Translations under genes and position numbers: made by a program | Assembly: GCA_937959115.1 (NCBI GenBank) | Contig: CALGAW010000024.1 | Coordinates: forward strand, 1-64,000 | DNA from: an uncultured Saprospiraceae bacterium | GTDB lineage: Bacteria > Bacteroidota > Bacteroidia > Chitinophagales > Saprospiraceae | Direction of reading: 5' to 3' | DNA length: 64,000 nt | Notes under the pieces: model-generated | What the model was told of the DNA's origin: nothing | The model's input: only the letters and a program-made list of their open reading frames with translations | Databases searched by the model: none | Shown here: one piece after another, positions 44,799 through 55,003 of the stretch | Layout: each line of letters starts with the position of its first letter | How positions within the stretch are numbered: the first letter of the stretch is position 1

Positions 44799-46247
44799 GT
44801 GTTTTTTAACTCTATAGATTTTGCGGTTTTCTTACCAATAGTGTTTGCATTATATTGGTTTGTAGTGAATCGTGATCTTCGCTTACAAAACCTATTGATT
44901 GTTGGCGCTAGTTATCTGTTTTATGGTTGGTGGGATTGGCGTTTTCTCTCCTTAATCCTACTGAGCACAGTTGTTGATTACACCATTGGTCTTCGGCTTC
45001 AACAAGAAGCGGATAATCAAATTCGAAAGCGGTGGTTGTGGTTAAGCCTTAGTGTTAATCTTGGTTTGCTTGGTTTTTTCAAGTATTGTAACTTCTTTAT
45101 TGAAACGTTTACAACTGCCTTTTCCTTTATGGGTGTGCCGCTTAGTACGAATTCACTTGATATTATTCTGCCTGTAGGTATTAGCTTCTATACCTTCCAA
45201 ACACTGAGTTATACCATAGATGTTTATCGTAAAAAACTGGCTCCTACAACTGATTTCATTGCCTTTGCGGCATTTGTCAGTTTTTTCCCACAGCTTGTTG
45301 CAGGACCAATTGAGCGCGCAACCAATCTATTGCCCCAGTTTTACAAGGATCGATCGTTTGACTACCATAATGCAGTAGACGGTTTACGGCAAATCTTATG
45401 GGGATTGTTTAAGAAAGTAGTCATCGCAAACAACTGTGCAATATTTGCCAATCTAGCGTTTAACAATACCGATGAGTATGGTGGAATGACCTTGTTGTTA
45501 GGAGCGCTTTTTTTTACATTTCAGATATACGGTGATTTCTCTGGGTATTCTGACATTGCAATTGGGACGGCTCGACTGTTTGGATTTGATTTGAAGCAGA
45601 ACTTTGCGTTCCCATATTTCTCCAGAGACATTGCTGAATTTTGGCGAAGATGGCACATATCGCTATCTACTTGGTTTCGGGATTATCTGTATATCCCACT
45701 AGGAGGCAGTCGCGGCGGAACGGGCATGCGGATTCGAAATGTATTTGCGATTTTCCTAGTAAGTGGTTTCTGGCATGGAGCAAACTGGACGTTCATTGTC
45801 TGGGGGTTTCTGAATGCGCTTTACTTTTTGCCGATTATGTTGCTTGGTAACAATCGAAATAACCTAGGCGTAGTAGCAGAAGGCAAGTGGCTACCTTCCC
45901 TCAGAGACTTTTTTGCAATACTAATCACCTTTGGGTTGACCGTTTTTGCTTGGATCTTCTTTCGGGCAGACAGTGTCATTCATGCTATCACTTATATCAC
46001 AAAGCTGTTTGACAGCAGTCTATTGAGCATGCCAGCGTTTAGTGACACCATGAGATTGCTGGTGACTGTGGTGCTTGTTGTCCTGTTTATGGTGCTTGAG
46101 TGGCTTTGGAGGAGTGAGCAGTTTGCCTTGGCGGGGATTGTGCGGGTAAAGTCGCAAGTCTTGCGGTACTGCTGTTATTTCCTGTTGGCCATGTTGATTT
46201 TACTTTTTAGTGGATCTGAAGAACAGTTTATTTATTTTCAATTTTAA
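44799..46247 (+). CDS. MBOAT-family membrane O-acyltransferase (AlgI-like)
   Basis: 482 residues with 10-12 membrane helices. 'FPQLVAGPIERATNLLPQF', 'FSGYSDIAIGTARLFGFDLKQNFAFPYFSRDIAEFWRRWHISLSTWFRDYLYIPLGGSR' and 'VSGFWHGANWTFIVWG' (catalytic His 326) are the AlgI signatures. It should pass acetyl groups across the inner membrane for a partner to place on a polymer. The start is GTG 44799 ('FFNSIDFAVFLPIVFALYW'). The next gene begins 1 bp after its stop, and encodes the expected SGNH-like partner. Confidence 0.92.
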   Translation: MFFNSIDFAVFLPIVFALYWFVVNRDLRLQNLLIVGASYLFYGWWDWRFLSLILLSTVVDYTIGLRLQQEADNQIRKRWLWLSLSVNLGLLGFFKYCNFFIETFTTAFSFMGVPLSTNSLDIILPVGISFYTFQTLSYTIDVYRKKLAPTTDFIAFAAFVSFFPQLVAGPIERATNLLPQFYKDRSFDYHNAVDGLRQILWGLFKKVVIANNCAIFANLAFNNTDEYGGMTLLLGALFFTFQIYGDFSGYSDIAIGTARLFGFDLKQNFAFPYFSRDIAEFWRRWHISLSTWFRDYLYIPLGGSRGGTGMRIRNVFAIFLVSGFWHGANWTFIVWGFLNALYFLPIMLLGNNRNNLGVVAEGKWLPSLRDFFAILITFGLTVFAWIFFRADSVIHAITYITKLFDSSLLSMPAFSDTMRLLVTVVLVVLFMVLEWLWRSEQFALAGIVRVKSQVLRYCCYFLLAMLILLFSGSEEQFIYFQF

Positions 46248-46248
46248 T

Positions 46249-47142
46249 ATGAAACGATTCATCCTACATACAATTGGATTTGTGACGATTGTTGGTCTAT
46301 CGTTTCTGGCACTTCTTAGTCGAGCAGATGGAAGTTATGATGAGTTTTACTTAAGGTTTACGACTCCCAAACAAGAAAACCTCATCCTAGGAACGTCTAG
46401 GGCTGCACAAGGAGTTCTCCCATCCGTTTTGGACCGTTTACTTCATCGATCGTTCTATAATTATTCGTTTACCTTGTCGACGAGTCCTTATGGGCCAGTT
46501 TACCTAGAAAGTATCAAGAAAAAGGTCGATCCAGCAATATCGACTGGTATTTTCATCTTATCGGTCGATCCTTGGAGTTTATCAAATAAAGATTTGAAAG
46601 AAGACCAAACTTCTTCCTTTCGTGAAAACGACAATTTTGTTGCATCTACTACTCGAGTAGCCCAACAACCAAATTTCGAATATTTATTAGAAAATCTAAA
46701 TCCTGCATATCGCATCCTACTTCCAAAGCGAAAAACGACCAAACTTCATAAAGATGGCTGGCTAGAAATTACGATTCCGATGGATGATAAGTCGGTTTTG
46801 AAGCGGACAAGTGCTAAACTTAACGCTTATAGGAGCGACTTGAGTCGATTTACGCCTTCTGAACGACGTATTCAGTCATTAGTCGAGACCGTTGAGTTTT
46901 TGAAAACGAAGGGTGAGGTATACTTGGTGCGCTTGCCTGTGCACCCAGAGATGGCAAGGATGGAACAAACACTGATGCCTAATTTTGATTCTCGTATCCA
47001 ACCAGCTATTAGTTTGGCAAATGGTTATAAGGATTTGAGTACGTATAATGACAAACTTCAGTTCACGGATGGCAACCATCTGTACAAGGCATCAGGAGAG
47101 ACGGTATCGGGTATTATTGGGGACTGGGTAGGGAAGCGTTAG
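46249..47142 (+). CDS. SGNH-like membrane-anchored partner of the MBOAT
   Basis: 297 residues from ATG 46249, with a single N-terminal membrane anchor ('FILHTIGFVTIVGLSFLALL'). 'LILGTSRAAQGVLP' carries a GTSR serine (SGNH block I-like), and the C-terminal 'LQFTDGNHLYKASGETVSGIIGDWVG' carries the Asp-x-x-His pair. It is thus a periplasmic SGNH-type esterase or transferase like AlgX/AlgJ/DltD partners, transferring acetyl groups supplied by the MBOAT. Substrate unknown. An 18-bp identical copy of its C-terminal coding sequence lies at 52980. Confidence 0.75.
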   Translation: MKRFILHTIGFVTIVGLSFLALLSRADGSYDEFYLRFTTPKQENLILGTSRAAQGVLPSVLDRLLHRSFYNYSFTLSTSPYGPVYLESIKKKVDPAISTGIFILSVDPWSLSNKDLKEDQTSSFRENDNFVASTTRVAQQPNFEYLLENLNPAYRILLPKRKTTKLHKDGWLEITIPMDDKSVLKRTSAKLNAYRSDLSRFTPSERRIQSLVETVEFLKTKGEVYLVRLPVHPEMARMEQTLMPNFDSRIQPAISLANGYKDLSTYNDKLQFTDGNHLYKASGETVSGIIGDWVGKR

Positions 47143-47452
47143 GCTTGTTAGCCTTCTTATGTAATCTGAAAAAGAAATGCACCAATGAATAAATTGTCTT
47201 TACTTTTCTTAAATCGAGGTGACTAGTTACTAGCAAAACTTTGACTTTGTAGGACTCGAAGTTTGTTAATAAATAATTCCAAAAAATGCTTTTAAAAGGT
47301 TGGTTGGTCTTGAAACTTGACACCATTGCTATTCGGAAAGAAATAATGCTGTTCGGAAAGAAATTCTAGTATTTTGCAAGGAACTGACTAATTTTATGTT
47401 TAAGTTTTATATCCATCTTATTTTGTTCAATTTTTTCCAAAAAACAAATTCA
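47143..47452. other. Gap with a 20-bp near-perfect tandem repeat
   Basis: 310 bp without a gene. It holds the tandem repeat at 47327-47366 and an imperfect TAnnTTTG-like box ('GTATTTTGC', one T short) near 47370, just before a T9SS-cargo gene. Confidence 0.4.
47327..47366. repeat. Two 20-bp tandem units upstream of a T9SS gene
   Basis: TGCTATTCGGAAAGAAATAA and TGCTGTTCGGAAAGAAATTC are identical at 17 of 20 positions and directly adjacent. They could be a duplicated operator site, or a chance tandem. Confidence 0.5.
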
Positions 47453-49036
47453 ATGAAAAACGTAATTTTTATCTTAATTATTGCCCTAACCAATGCTAAC
47501 CTATTGTTAGGAAGTGCATTGACAAGTACTACACCACCATGTTGTCAGGACATTAACATTTATGGTAATCAGTATGATAATGCTCCAACCAAAATCAAGC
47601 ACTATAATGGTCATTCTTACATAACAGGCACAGCTATTGTGAATAGCCAATCATATTTTACTTTTTCTAAGTTTGATTCAAACAATAAGGTCATTTGGGA
47701 ATATCAAAGTACAACACCAGCACACATTTTCGATTTTGTAAAAACAAATAGTAACGCCTTTTTACTTGTTGGACGTACTAATCCCCCGAATGCTAATAAC
47801 CGTGGAATAATTGTTAAAATAGACGATTCTGGAAGTTTAAATTTTTCCAAAGCTTATGACAATTACGGCAGAGAACAATTTCACAAAATAATCAAACATG
47901 ACAATCCCGTTAATGTCAACTTTCCTTATTATATGACAGGTATTCACAATACCCTTACCGGTACAATTTATAGTGATGCTGCTATGCTTATAAATTTGGA
48001 TGAGTTTGGAGTCATAAACTGGTCGATAGAATACCCATACTCTACTGACAATCAATTTACAAGAGGACTGCTAGGCTTGGATGACGGGAATGTTTTATTA
48101 ATTGGAGATTCAGAAGGCAAGGCTTTGTTAGCTAAAGTAGATGGTGCAAACGGGCAGCTTATCAGGGGAATAAGGGAAACAAGAATAATGACTTATTATG
48201 ATGGTGTAGAATTGTCCAATGGCAATATCGTTGTTGCTGGTTTAGACGGTACAGGAACGACAAATATTAATGCACAGCTTTCATTATTTGATTCTAACTT
48301 AAATTTTCTGGACAATGTAAGATTCGTTAATGAGGGAATCCTTCGGTTTCAAGAGGTAGTTAAGGACAATTCGGACAATTTATATTTGTCTGGTGAAACT
48401 AGAAATGGTTTTAATGTAATTTGCAAGGCAAGTACAACTGGAGCCAACCTTAATATAGATCTAATGCGTTATTTTTCGAATGGTGAAACTACATATAATA
48501 GTCCTTGTATTGACGTATTTGGTAATCGACTTTATTATGCTGATGCAAGAACAGATCATCCAAAATCTTTTGGAAACTCGGACATCATTTTTGGACATTT
48601 CAATACCTCGCTAGCAGAAGAATGCTTTAAAGATACCACAATATCCTATATTCAGCCTACAATGTTTTTTACCCCGATACAAATTAATTCCTTCTCATTT
48701 ACAATGCCTTCTCCTACTAGTATTGTAAATATCGGGAATCAATCATATTCAGAGGAACATATCTGCCAGCAACCAAATTCTAACGAATCAATTGAGCCAA
48801 TAAGTCACTTGGTGGACGTTTCCCCTAATCCTAATAATGGAATGTTTCAGGTAACTGTAGACCATAAGGACAACTTTTATTTTCAACTTTTTAATGAATT
48901 AGGACAAGAGGTTATAACTTCAAAAAAACATAATGGTCGAAACTTATTTGATATTTCTCATTTAGCCAATGGTGTTTATTTTTATAAAATATTGGTTTCA
49001 AACAGCTATCAATCAGGAAAAATAGTAAAGCATTAA
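47453..49036 (+). CDS. Secreted T9SS cargo protein, beta-propeller-like
   Basis: 527 residues from ATG 47453 ('MKNVIFILIIALTNANLLLGS' signal peptide); an in-frame ATG at 47396 gives a less sensible N-terminus. Residues about 30-440 form repeated short beta-strands with Gly-Asp turns ('GLLGLDDGNVLLIGDSEGKALLAKVDG', 'GVELSNGNIVVAGLDGTGTTN'), a beta-propeller-like pattern similar to delta-60-repeat proteins. The C-terminal 75 residues ('LVDVSPNPNNGMFQVTVD...NGVYFYKILVSNSYQSGKIVKH') are a type IX sorting domain. Function otherwise unknown; probably surface or secreted. Confidence 0.8.
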   Translation: MKNVIFILIIALTNANLLLGSALTSTTPPCCQDINIYGNQYDNAPTKIKHYNGHSYITGTAIVNSQSYFTFSKFDSNNKVIWEYQSTTPAHIFDFVKTNSNAFLLVGRTNPPNANNRGIIVKIDDSGSLNFSKAYDNYGREQFHKIIKHDNPVNVNFPYYMTGIHNTLTGTIYSDAAMLINLDEFGVINWSIEYPYSTDNQFTRGLLGLDDGNVLLIGDSEGKALLAKVDGANGQLIRGIRETRIMTYYDGVELSNGNIVVAGLDGTGTTNINAQLSLFDSNLNFLDNVRFVNEGILRFQEVVKDNSDNLYLSGETRNGFNVICKASTTGANLNIDLMRYFSNGETTYNSPCIDVFGNRLYYADARTDHPKSFGNSDIIFGHFNTSLAEECFKDTTISYIQPTMFFTPIQINSFSFTMPSPTSIVNIGNQSYSEEHICQQPNSNESIEPISHLVDVSPNPNNGMFQVTVDHKDNFYFQLFNELGQEVITSKKHNGRNLFDISHLANGVYFYKILVSNSYQSGKIVKH

Positions 49037-49105
49037 ACCTTAAATAAATAGGGGTAGCGTTCGATTGCAGGGGCTTTTCAATTTTTTCGGTAAATCTAAA
49101 TTGGA

Positions 49106-52072
49106 TTACTTGTCCTGTTGCGGGAATCCTATTTTGACTTGCGTGCCTGGGCTCAAATCTGATATCTCAAGACTGACTTTCTCTTTTTCTACGGCGTTGA
49201 TTAAGTCAATTCGTTTTTCGTTCGCTTCTTGCGAGAAGGAAGTGTGATATTTTTCTCGACGTTTGCTGATTGCCTTGGAGGCGTCTCTTCCAATACCGTT
49301 GTCACTGATATAGCAAATTACATATTGCCCTTCTTTCCGAAACTCAATATCTAATCTCTTACTTCCTTTTTGGTGTAAAAGCCCGTGTTTAATTGCATTT
49401 TCGATATAAGGCTGTAAAATCATAGGGTGAATCAACACAATATCTGGTTCGAGTTGCGGATCAATTATGATGGATACATTAAAATCATCTCCAAATCGGA
49501 GCTTCTCTAAATCGAGATAAGTTCTAAGCATTTTTAGCTCTTTTTCAAGAGTGATTTTTTCTTTCGAAGAGTTGGCTAAGACCAATCGCAATAAGGAGGC
49601 GAATTTTCCTAAATAGATATTAGTACTACGCACATCCTGCTTCATAATCAGTCCTTGGATCGAGTTGAGTGCATTGAAGATGAAATGGGGATTCATCTGC
49701 GACTTCAGTGCTGTGATTTCAGAATTAATCACTTTCTTTTCTAAATCAGATCTTTGTTTTAATTGTCTAAAGCGTAGACGGACTGAAAAATATCCAAGGA
49801 AAAGCACTAATAGTGCACAAAGTGAGTAAAACCAAATGGTTTGCCAAAATGCTGGAGTAATACGAATGGACAATTGCATTTCCTGACTTTCAACACCATC
49901 TTCGTTGAGTGCTTTTGCCTTAAAGGTATATTTACCATGTTTTAAATTGGAGTACCTAGCGATTGGGTAATTCTCTTCAGACTTTATCCACTCTTCGTCA
50001 ATTCCTTCTAGCTGATAGTGGATTTGATAATTCCCCTGAGATCTATACGACAATGCATTGAGGTGTACTTGTAAATTGTTTTCTTGATAGGTAAGTTCTA
50101 ATTTATTAGTAGGGTGGAGCGTATCTGTTTGATTAAGTACCAACTTCTCGAAAATTAGTTTTGGTGGCGTAGCATTATGAGTTTTGAGGTGTTTAGGGAT
50201 TTCAATTAATCCTTTTGAAGAACTAGCATAGATGTAGTCCCCCATTTCCTCAACATCTAAAATGGAGTGTGTAGGAAGACCATCCAGTTTTTGGTAGTTC
50301 TGAAATTCTTTTGTGACAGTATTGTATTGTTGAAGGCCGTTTTTACTTCCTAGATAGAGGTTGTTTCCAATTACCTTAAGCAAGGTGATCTCATCGTCTA
50401 ATAACTGTTGTGGATACTGAAAGTGCTGACGTACAGAGTCTTTTATAAACAACATTACACCTTGATGAGTACTAACCCACACTCCAATTTTTAAGTCACT
50501 ATCTAAAGCATAGGCTGTAATCTCCTGATCATTATTCCGAATGGTGTCAATTCCATCAGATTCACTAAATCGAAGAAGTCGTGTTCTAGTTGCCACCCAC
50601 AAACTACTATCAATGGTATTATTAGTACAACCTACAGATCTTTCTTTTGATAGTCCCATCCTTTTGACTTTTCCCAAAGTTGTATAATTGTATGGATCTT
50701 TGATATTGTAGGCAAAACTAGGAAAAGGACTATTTATACGCAAAGGATTGCTTACAATCCAAGCATTTGTTGATGTTGTCGAAACGATCTTGTTTTTATA
50801 GAATTCCAGATCATTTCCTATATTAAAGTTGCATTTGAGAATGAATTTAAGAGTTGACGGGTCAAAAATGTAAAGATGCTGAGGGGATCCAAAGTATACT
50901 AGATTGTCAGGATTCAATTTAATATTCGATTGGATTTCAATTTGTTCAGGAAGGATCAGTATGGTTTTAAAATCAGCATTTCTGTTCCAAGAATAAAAAT
51001 TCCCAAAGTTAGAACTAAAATAAAGTAAATTATTGTGTGTTTCAAGACTGTAAATTGATGTTTCTGGAATAGTTGAATTTTGAATTGTATAATGCTTAAT
51101 TAGAGGGTTCGGAAGATAAATTAAACCATCTTTTAAAGTAGACATCCACATACTGCCTTCAGTATCAATTATAGTTTGAGTACAAAAAAAATCAGATACT
51201 AAAGCATGATTATTTTGTAATTGTAATTTTTTATTAAAAATAAATACACCATTATTAGAGGAACAGATCAGTATCTCATCCACAACTTTAACTCTGACAA
51301 CTTGATTTGTTTTTAACTGATTACTCAACTGCACGTTTTTTCTTAATGTTGTTCCTTCTAGCTCATAGACTATGTTTCTTCGATGTTTCCAAGTGTTAAT
51401 CCAATAAGTTTTACTATTAAACTTGAAAAATATTCCAGTGCTTAAATTTGAATCTTTAGGCTTATCAACAATGTTTAATGGTGTGATTTTTCTTGTTTTA
51501 TAATTCATTTGATACAATCCATTATTATGAACCCCAAAAAACACTTTATTATCAAATACCCCTTGAGGTGTGATGGAATGGGGGGCAATTTGATTTTTTA
51601 CTTTGTTGTTTGAAAGTATTTTAAATGAGTCAAGTTTGCTTGTAGATGGTTGATAGCGATAAAAATAATTTTTGTATGCTGAAAGCCAGATGAAATCATT
51701 TTCCTTGTCATAGACAAATGATAAGACCTTACTTGTGGATCGATTATTCCAGTTCAATTCTATAGAAATACTATCATTTTCAATTTTTAATAAGGTATTG
51801 TTAAATCCAACTGCCCAGATAATATCATTTTTACCAATAGTTAAATTGGTCACATCGATTTGTTTGTCACCGATTGATTTAAATGATTTACCATCGAATT
51901 TGGCAATTCCTTCTTCTCCTGCAATCCAGATATAGCCATTAGAGTCTTGTATTACATCATATAAATTGTTTGTTGGGCAACCGTTCTCTAGATCATATTG
52001 AATAAAATAAGGTGCTTGACCAAGGAGGGCTAAGGAGATAAAGAATGCCACAATGACAATTGATAACTTCAT
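49106..52072 (-). CDS. LytS-type sensor histidine kinase with beta-propeller sensor
   Basis: 988 residues. Signal peptide (1-19), then a long periplasmic Reg_prop beta-propeller (about 20-645, e.g. 'GCPTNNLYDVIQDSNGYIWIAGEEGIAKFDG'), a Y_Y_Y-like domain (about 655-735), one membrane helix (about 742-764) and a His_kinase domain with the conserved 'QMNPHFIFNALNSIQGLI' (His 795) and ATP-binding 'MILQPYIENAIKHGL', 'ISDNGIGRD'. This is the LytS/YehU-type one-helix sensor frequent in Bacteroidota. It overlaps the LytTR regulator by 4 bp, so the two form a two-component system. The periplasmic ligand is unknown. Confidence 0.9.
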   Translation of the reverse strand: MKLSIVIVAFFISLALLGQAPYFIQYDLENGCPTNNLYDVIQDSNGYIWIAGEEGIAKFDGKSFKSIGDKQIDVTNLTIGKNDIIWAVGFNNTLLKIENDSISIELNWNNRSTSKVLSFVYDKENDFIWLSAYKNYFYRYQPSTSKLDSFKILSNNKVKNQIAPHSITPQGVFDNKVFFGVHNNGLYQMNYKTRKITPLNIVDKPKDSNLSTGIFFKFNSKTYWINTWKHRRNIVYELEGTTLRKNVQLSNQLKTNQVVRVKVVDEILICSSNNGVFIFNKKLQLQNNHALVSDFFCTQTIIDTEGSMWMSTLKDGLIYLPNPLIKHYTIQNSTIPETSIYSLETHNNLLYFSSNFGNFYSWNRNADFKTILILPEQIEIQSNIKLNPDNLVYFGSPQHLYIFDPSTLKFILKCNFNIGNDLEFYKNKIVSTTSTNAWIVSNPLRINSPFPSFAYNIKDPYNYTTLGKVKRMGLSKERSVGCTNNTIDSSLWVATRTRLLRFSESDGIDTIRNNDQEITAYALDSDLKIGVWVSTHQGVMLFIKDSVRQHFQYPQQLLDDEITLLKVIGNNLYLGSKNGLQQYNTVTKEFQNYQKLDGLPTHSILDVEEMGDYIYASSSKGLIEIPKHLKTHNATPPKLIFEKLVLNQTDTLHPTNKLELTYQENNLQVHLNALSYRSQGNYQIHYQLEGIDEEWIKSEENYPIARYSNLKHGKYTFKAKALNEDGVESQEMQLSIRITPAFWQTIWFYSLCALLVLFLGYFSVRLRFRQLKQRSDLEKKVINSEITALKSQMNPHFIFNALNSIQGLIMKQDVRSTNIYLGKFASLLRLVLANSSKEKITLEKELKMLRTYLDLEKLRFGDDFNVSIIIDPQLEPDIVLIHPMILQPYIENAIKHGLLHQKGSKRLDIEFRKEGQYVICYISDNGIGRDASKAISKRREKYHTSFSQEANEKRIDLINAVEKEKVSLEISDLSPGTQVKIGFPQQDK

Positions 52073-52815
52073 TTAAATTTATAAAAATGATTTTCAAAAT
52101 TTTCCGTTCGTTTTCTAGATACTTTGACTAAAAGGTTTTTTGCCAATAGAAGCTGCATTTCCTTTTTATTATAAGATACTACGAATTTTAAATTCACTAA
52201 AAAGGATCTGTGTACTCTTACAAATTCTTTATTTCTCTTCAGTATTTCTTCAAAATGGCTTAGGCTTTTACTGACCAATATTTTATTGTTATCTGCTAAA
52301 TATATATGGCAATAGGCTCTAGCTGCTTCTATACATACTATGTTAGGGATTTCTACAAATTGATAAGAATTGGCCATTGGAAGTGCGATCTTAGAGAGTT
52401 TTGTTTGTTGCATATTTTCCTTTAATGTCTCAATTCTTTTAGCACTATTTTTCAGCACTATTTTTTCTTTTACTTTTTTAATGGCTGCCTCCAATCGATC
52501 TATTTGAAGTGGTTTTAGCAAGTAATCAATCGCTGATACCTCAAATGCATGAATCGCATATTGTGAATAAGCCGTTACAAAAATGATCTCAAAATCAATG
52601 TTTTCGAAGAATTCCAATAGTTCAAACCCCGAATAATTAGGCATTTCAATATCTAAAAACACAAAATCTGGATTGTTTGCCTTGATTTCAATCACAGCAG
52701 ATTCTACATCTGAACACTTGGCCATAATTTTTACAGGCAAATTACAGTGTTTGATTGTGTCGGCAAGTAAATCACGGGCATGTTCTTCATCATCAATAAT
52801 AATTGCATTTAACAT
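52069..52815 (-). CDS. LytTR-family response regulator
   Basis: 248 residues. The receiver domain (1-120) has the acidic pocket 'IIDDEEHARD' and phospho-acceptor Asp 55 in 'FVFLDIEMPNYSG', plus the Lys of 'YLLKPLQ'. The C-terminal LytTR DNA-binding domain (about 145-245) has 'IVCIEAARAYCHIYLADNNKILVSKSLSHFEEIL' and 'FVRVHRSFLVNLKFV'. It is transcribed first and its stop overlaps the start of the partner sensor kinase gene. Direct targets unknown. Confidence 0.95.
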   Translation of the reverse strand: MLNAIIIDDEEHARDLLADTIKHCNLPVKIMAKCSDVESAVIEIKANNPDFVFLDIEMPNYSGFELLEFFENIDFEIIFVTAYSQYAIHAFEVSAIDYLLKPLQIDRLEAAIKKVKEKIVLKNSAKRIETLKENMQQTKLSKIALPMANSYQFVEIPNIVCIEAARAYCHIYLADNNKILVSKSLSHFEEILKRNKEFVRVHRSFLVNLKFVVSYNKKEMQLLLAKNLLVKVSRKRTENFENHFYKFK

Positions 52816-53267
52816 ACTGAAACCTATTTTGTATTTGTTTCTACAAGATTAAAAAAATACATGAATTTTCCTTATTCCTTTTCCGAATGGGGTAAAATAG
52901 TTTCCAACACGCTTCCTTTTTTTCAAGACTGTTTAAAATACACCTCCTTCAAAAATTTATCCGTGTAGAGTTTATCCTTGGTATTATTGGGGACTGGATT
53001 GATAAAAGCAAAAAGTAGAACGCAAACAGGTAGAAATCCCAAACAACTAATTCTGATTTCTAACAAAAAACCGATTACGTACGTATACTTGGTTTGTAAG
53101 AAAGTATCCTTCAGAAAGATGGTGACGTAACTGAACAAACATTAAAATTTTACCTAACTAGACAAGAAGCATTTTTTACTCCCAAAAATCAACATCTCAT
53201 TTTGATGACTAAAAAATTGAAACTTTAGACCGTTTGAATCGTAAGTTAGACCAAGTAACTACTTATT
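52816..53267. other. Gap holding a gene relic
   Basis: About 450 bp between the regulator start (minus strand) and the orphan kinase. No intact gene. An 18-bp match (52980-52997) to the SGNH gene sits in it (see the pseudogene entry). It presumably also carries the two divergent promoters, but no perfect TAnnTTTG box is clear. Confidence 0.4.
52980..53018 (+). pseudogene. Fossil end of an SGNH/MBOAT-partner gene
   Basis: Codons here spell GIIGDW-IDKSKK-stop, matching the last residues GIIGDW-VGKR-stop of the SGNH-like gene at 46249-47142. The first 18 nucleotides are identical at DNA level and in the same reading frame. Upstream sequence no longer matches. This is best read as the tail of a lost paralogue or the scar of a duplication or deletion. 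Confidence 0.5.
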
Positions 53268-54926
53268 ATGACTTGGCAGAATTTCATTGGTAAAGACAAG
53301 CTTTTATATCTTATATTTTCGCTAGCTTTAATCTGCTTGGTTATCACCTGCTTTTCTGCCTATCAGAATGTTCAAAAGATAGAAAACCAAAAGAAAACAA
53401 GTTTAAAGTTAATGATTACAAAAGGGACAGTTGTTTCTAATGCTAGAATTATGCAAATGTCCGCAGGTCTTTTTATTGTGACTAAAGATCAGAAATGGTA
53501 TAAAAGAGCGAATGATTCAAAATCAAATTTTCAAAAAACACTATATAAGTTTAAAAACACTAAACTGAACAAGAAAAGTAGGTATTATTTGAAAGAAATA
53601 GATGAGTTTGTTTATCAATTTGAAGAAACGTTCGATGCATTGTTGCAAGCAAAGACCAGTAAAGAAGTTATACAGTATGACCAGCTACTCGACCAGCAAA
53701 TTACTTCAATAAATGATGGTTTTGCGGATTTATTATTGCACTTAAATGAAGAACAATTATTGATTCAGCGTCAAGCGGAAATTGTTCAAAATGACGAAAT
53801 TCTTTCTATGTCTGCCTTTATTGCAAGTTATGATACCACTAATTTAAACTATTGGGAAGAAAAGTATATGCATAGTGATCAACAACTTGCTAAAGCATTT
53901 GAAAATTTAACTTTTGCATTAAAACTAGATCAGACTTCGATTACTTCAGAAACAAACGATAAACTGTTAGAAACCGAAAAACTGGCCTTTGCCGCAATCC
54001 GAAACAAGCAATCCTCAATAGCCAAAGACAAACTCTTTAGTGAAGATTATCAACAGTTAAAAGACCAATATAACATCCAAACGGGTAAAGCAAACTCGAT
54101 TATAGAGCACTACCTTTCGATGCTTCAATCAAAGGCAACTAGACCCTTCAAACTTCTAATGTTGTTAGGATTATTACTAATATTCGCCCTTGTCTATTTT
54201 GCTTACAAAATCGCACAATCAGAAAAACAAGTAGAAATCAAAACTGAGGAAAACTACGAACTTGAACAGTACTCCCGTATCGTGTCGCATGATTTGAAGG
54301 CACCGCTGCGCAACATATCTGGCTTCCTGACTCTTCTTCAAAGGAAAGAAGGCGACCACCTTTCTAATGAGTCTCTTGAGTATATCGATATCGTTAAGGA
54401 TCAAACAGTTCAAATGAGTAACATGATCAATGGAATTCTTAAACTGAGCCAAGTCAGCAAAAATGAATCGACCCTAGAGAAAATTTCCGTTACAAAACAA
54501 CTAAAACTGATCACAGAACCCTTTTTAGCAGACAATCGAACGATCAAATTTAAACTTCCTAAGAAGGAAATTGATATGACTTGCTCGAAAATCCGATTCT
54601 CACAAATATTCCAAAACTTAATCTCAAATGCTGTTAAATATAGTGACAAGGACGTCGTTCACATTGATATCACTGCTAAAGAAACAAATGAGCAATTGAC
54701 CTTCAACATCAAAGATAACGGCCCTGGCATCAAAAAAGAATATGCTGAACGGATTTTTGGCCTCTTCCAAACCCTTGGACCAAAGTCCAAAGAAAACACA
54801 GGACTTGGACTTGCCATCGTTAAAAAGGTGGTCGAATCTGTAGGAGGAAGGATCAGACTACTCACCAACGATCAAACGGAAGAAGGCGCTAACTTTGAGC
54901 TCACACTCCCAAGGCAATGGAGTTAG
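53268..54926 (+). CDS. Orphan two-helix sensor histidine kinase
   Basis: 552 residues. Two membrane helices (about 13-33 and 294-315) enclose a helical extracytoplasmic domain (about 35-290) of no clear family. The kinase has the H-box 'SHDLKAPLRNI' (His 341), the N-box 'NLISNAVKYSD' and G-boxes 'DNGPGI' and 'TGLGLAIVKKVVE' (HisKA plus HATPase). No response regulator is adjacent; the LytTR pair lies on the other strand across a gap, so this is an orphan. It ends near the C-terminus of a minus-strand protease gene. Confidence 0.9.
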   Translation: MTWQNFIGKDKLLYLIFSLALICLVITCFSAYQNVQKIENQKKTSLKLMITKGTVVSNARIMQMSAGLFIVTKDQKWYKRANDSKSNFQKTLYKFKNTKLNKKSRYYLKEIDEFVYQFEETFDALLQAKTSKEVIQYDQLLDQQITSINDGFADLLLHLNEEQLLIQRQAEIVQNDEILSMSAFIASYDTTNLNYWEEKYMHSDQQLAKAFENLTFALKLDQTSITSETNDKLLETEKLAFAAIRNKQSSIAKDKLFSEDYQQLKDQYNIQTGKANSIIEHYLSMLQSKATRPFKLLMLLGLLLIFALVYFAYKIAQSEKQVEIKTEENYELEQYSRIVSHDLKAPLRNISGFLTLLQRKEGDHLSNESLEYIDIVKDQTVQMSNMINGILKLSQVSKNESTLEKISVTKQLKLITEPFLADNRTIKFKLPKKEIDMTCSKIRFSQIFQNLISNAVKYSDKDVVHIDITAKETNEQLTFNIKDNGPGIKKEYAERIFGLFQTLGPKSKENTGLGLAIVKKVVESVGGRIRLLTNDQTEEGANFELTLPRQWS

Positions 54927-55003
54927 ATAAGATACAATGCGGTCTGCCTTTTAGACGATTCTTATGCTTACGATATGGACTATCATCTACAGAAAAAATA
55001 GCG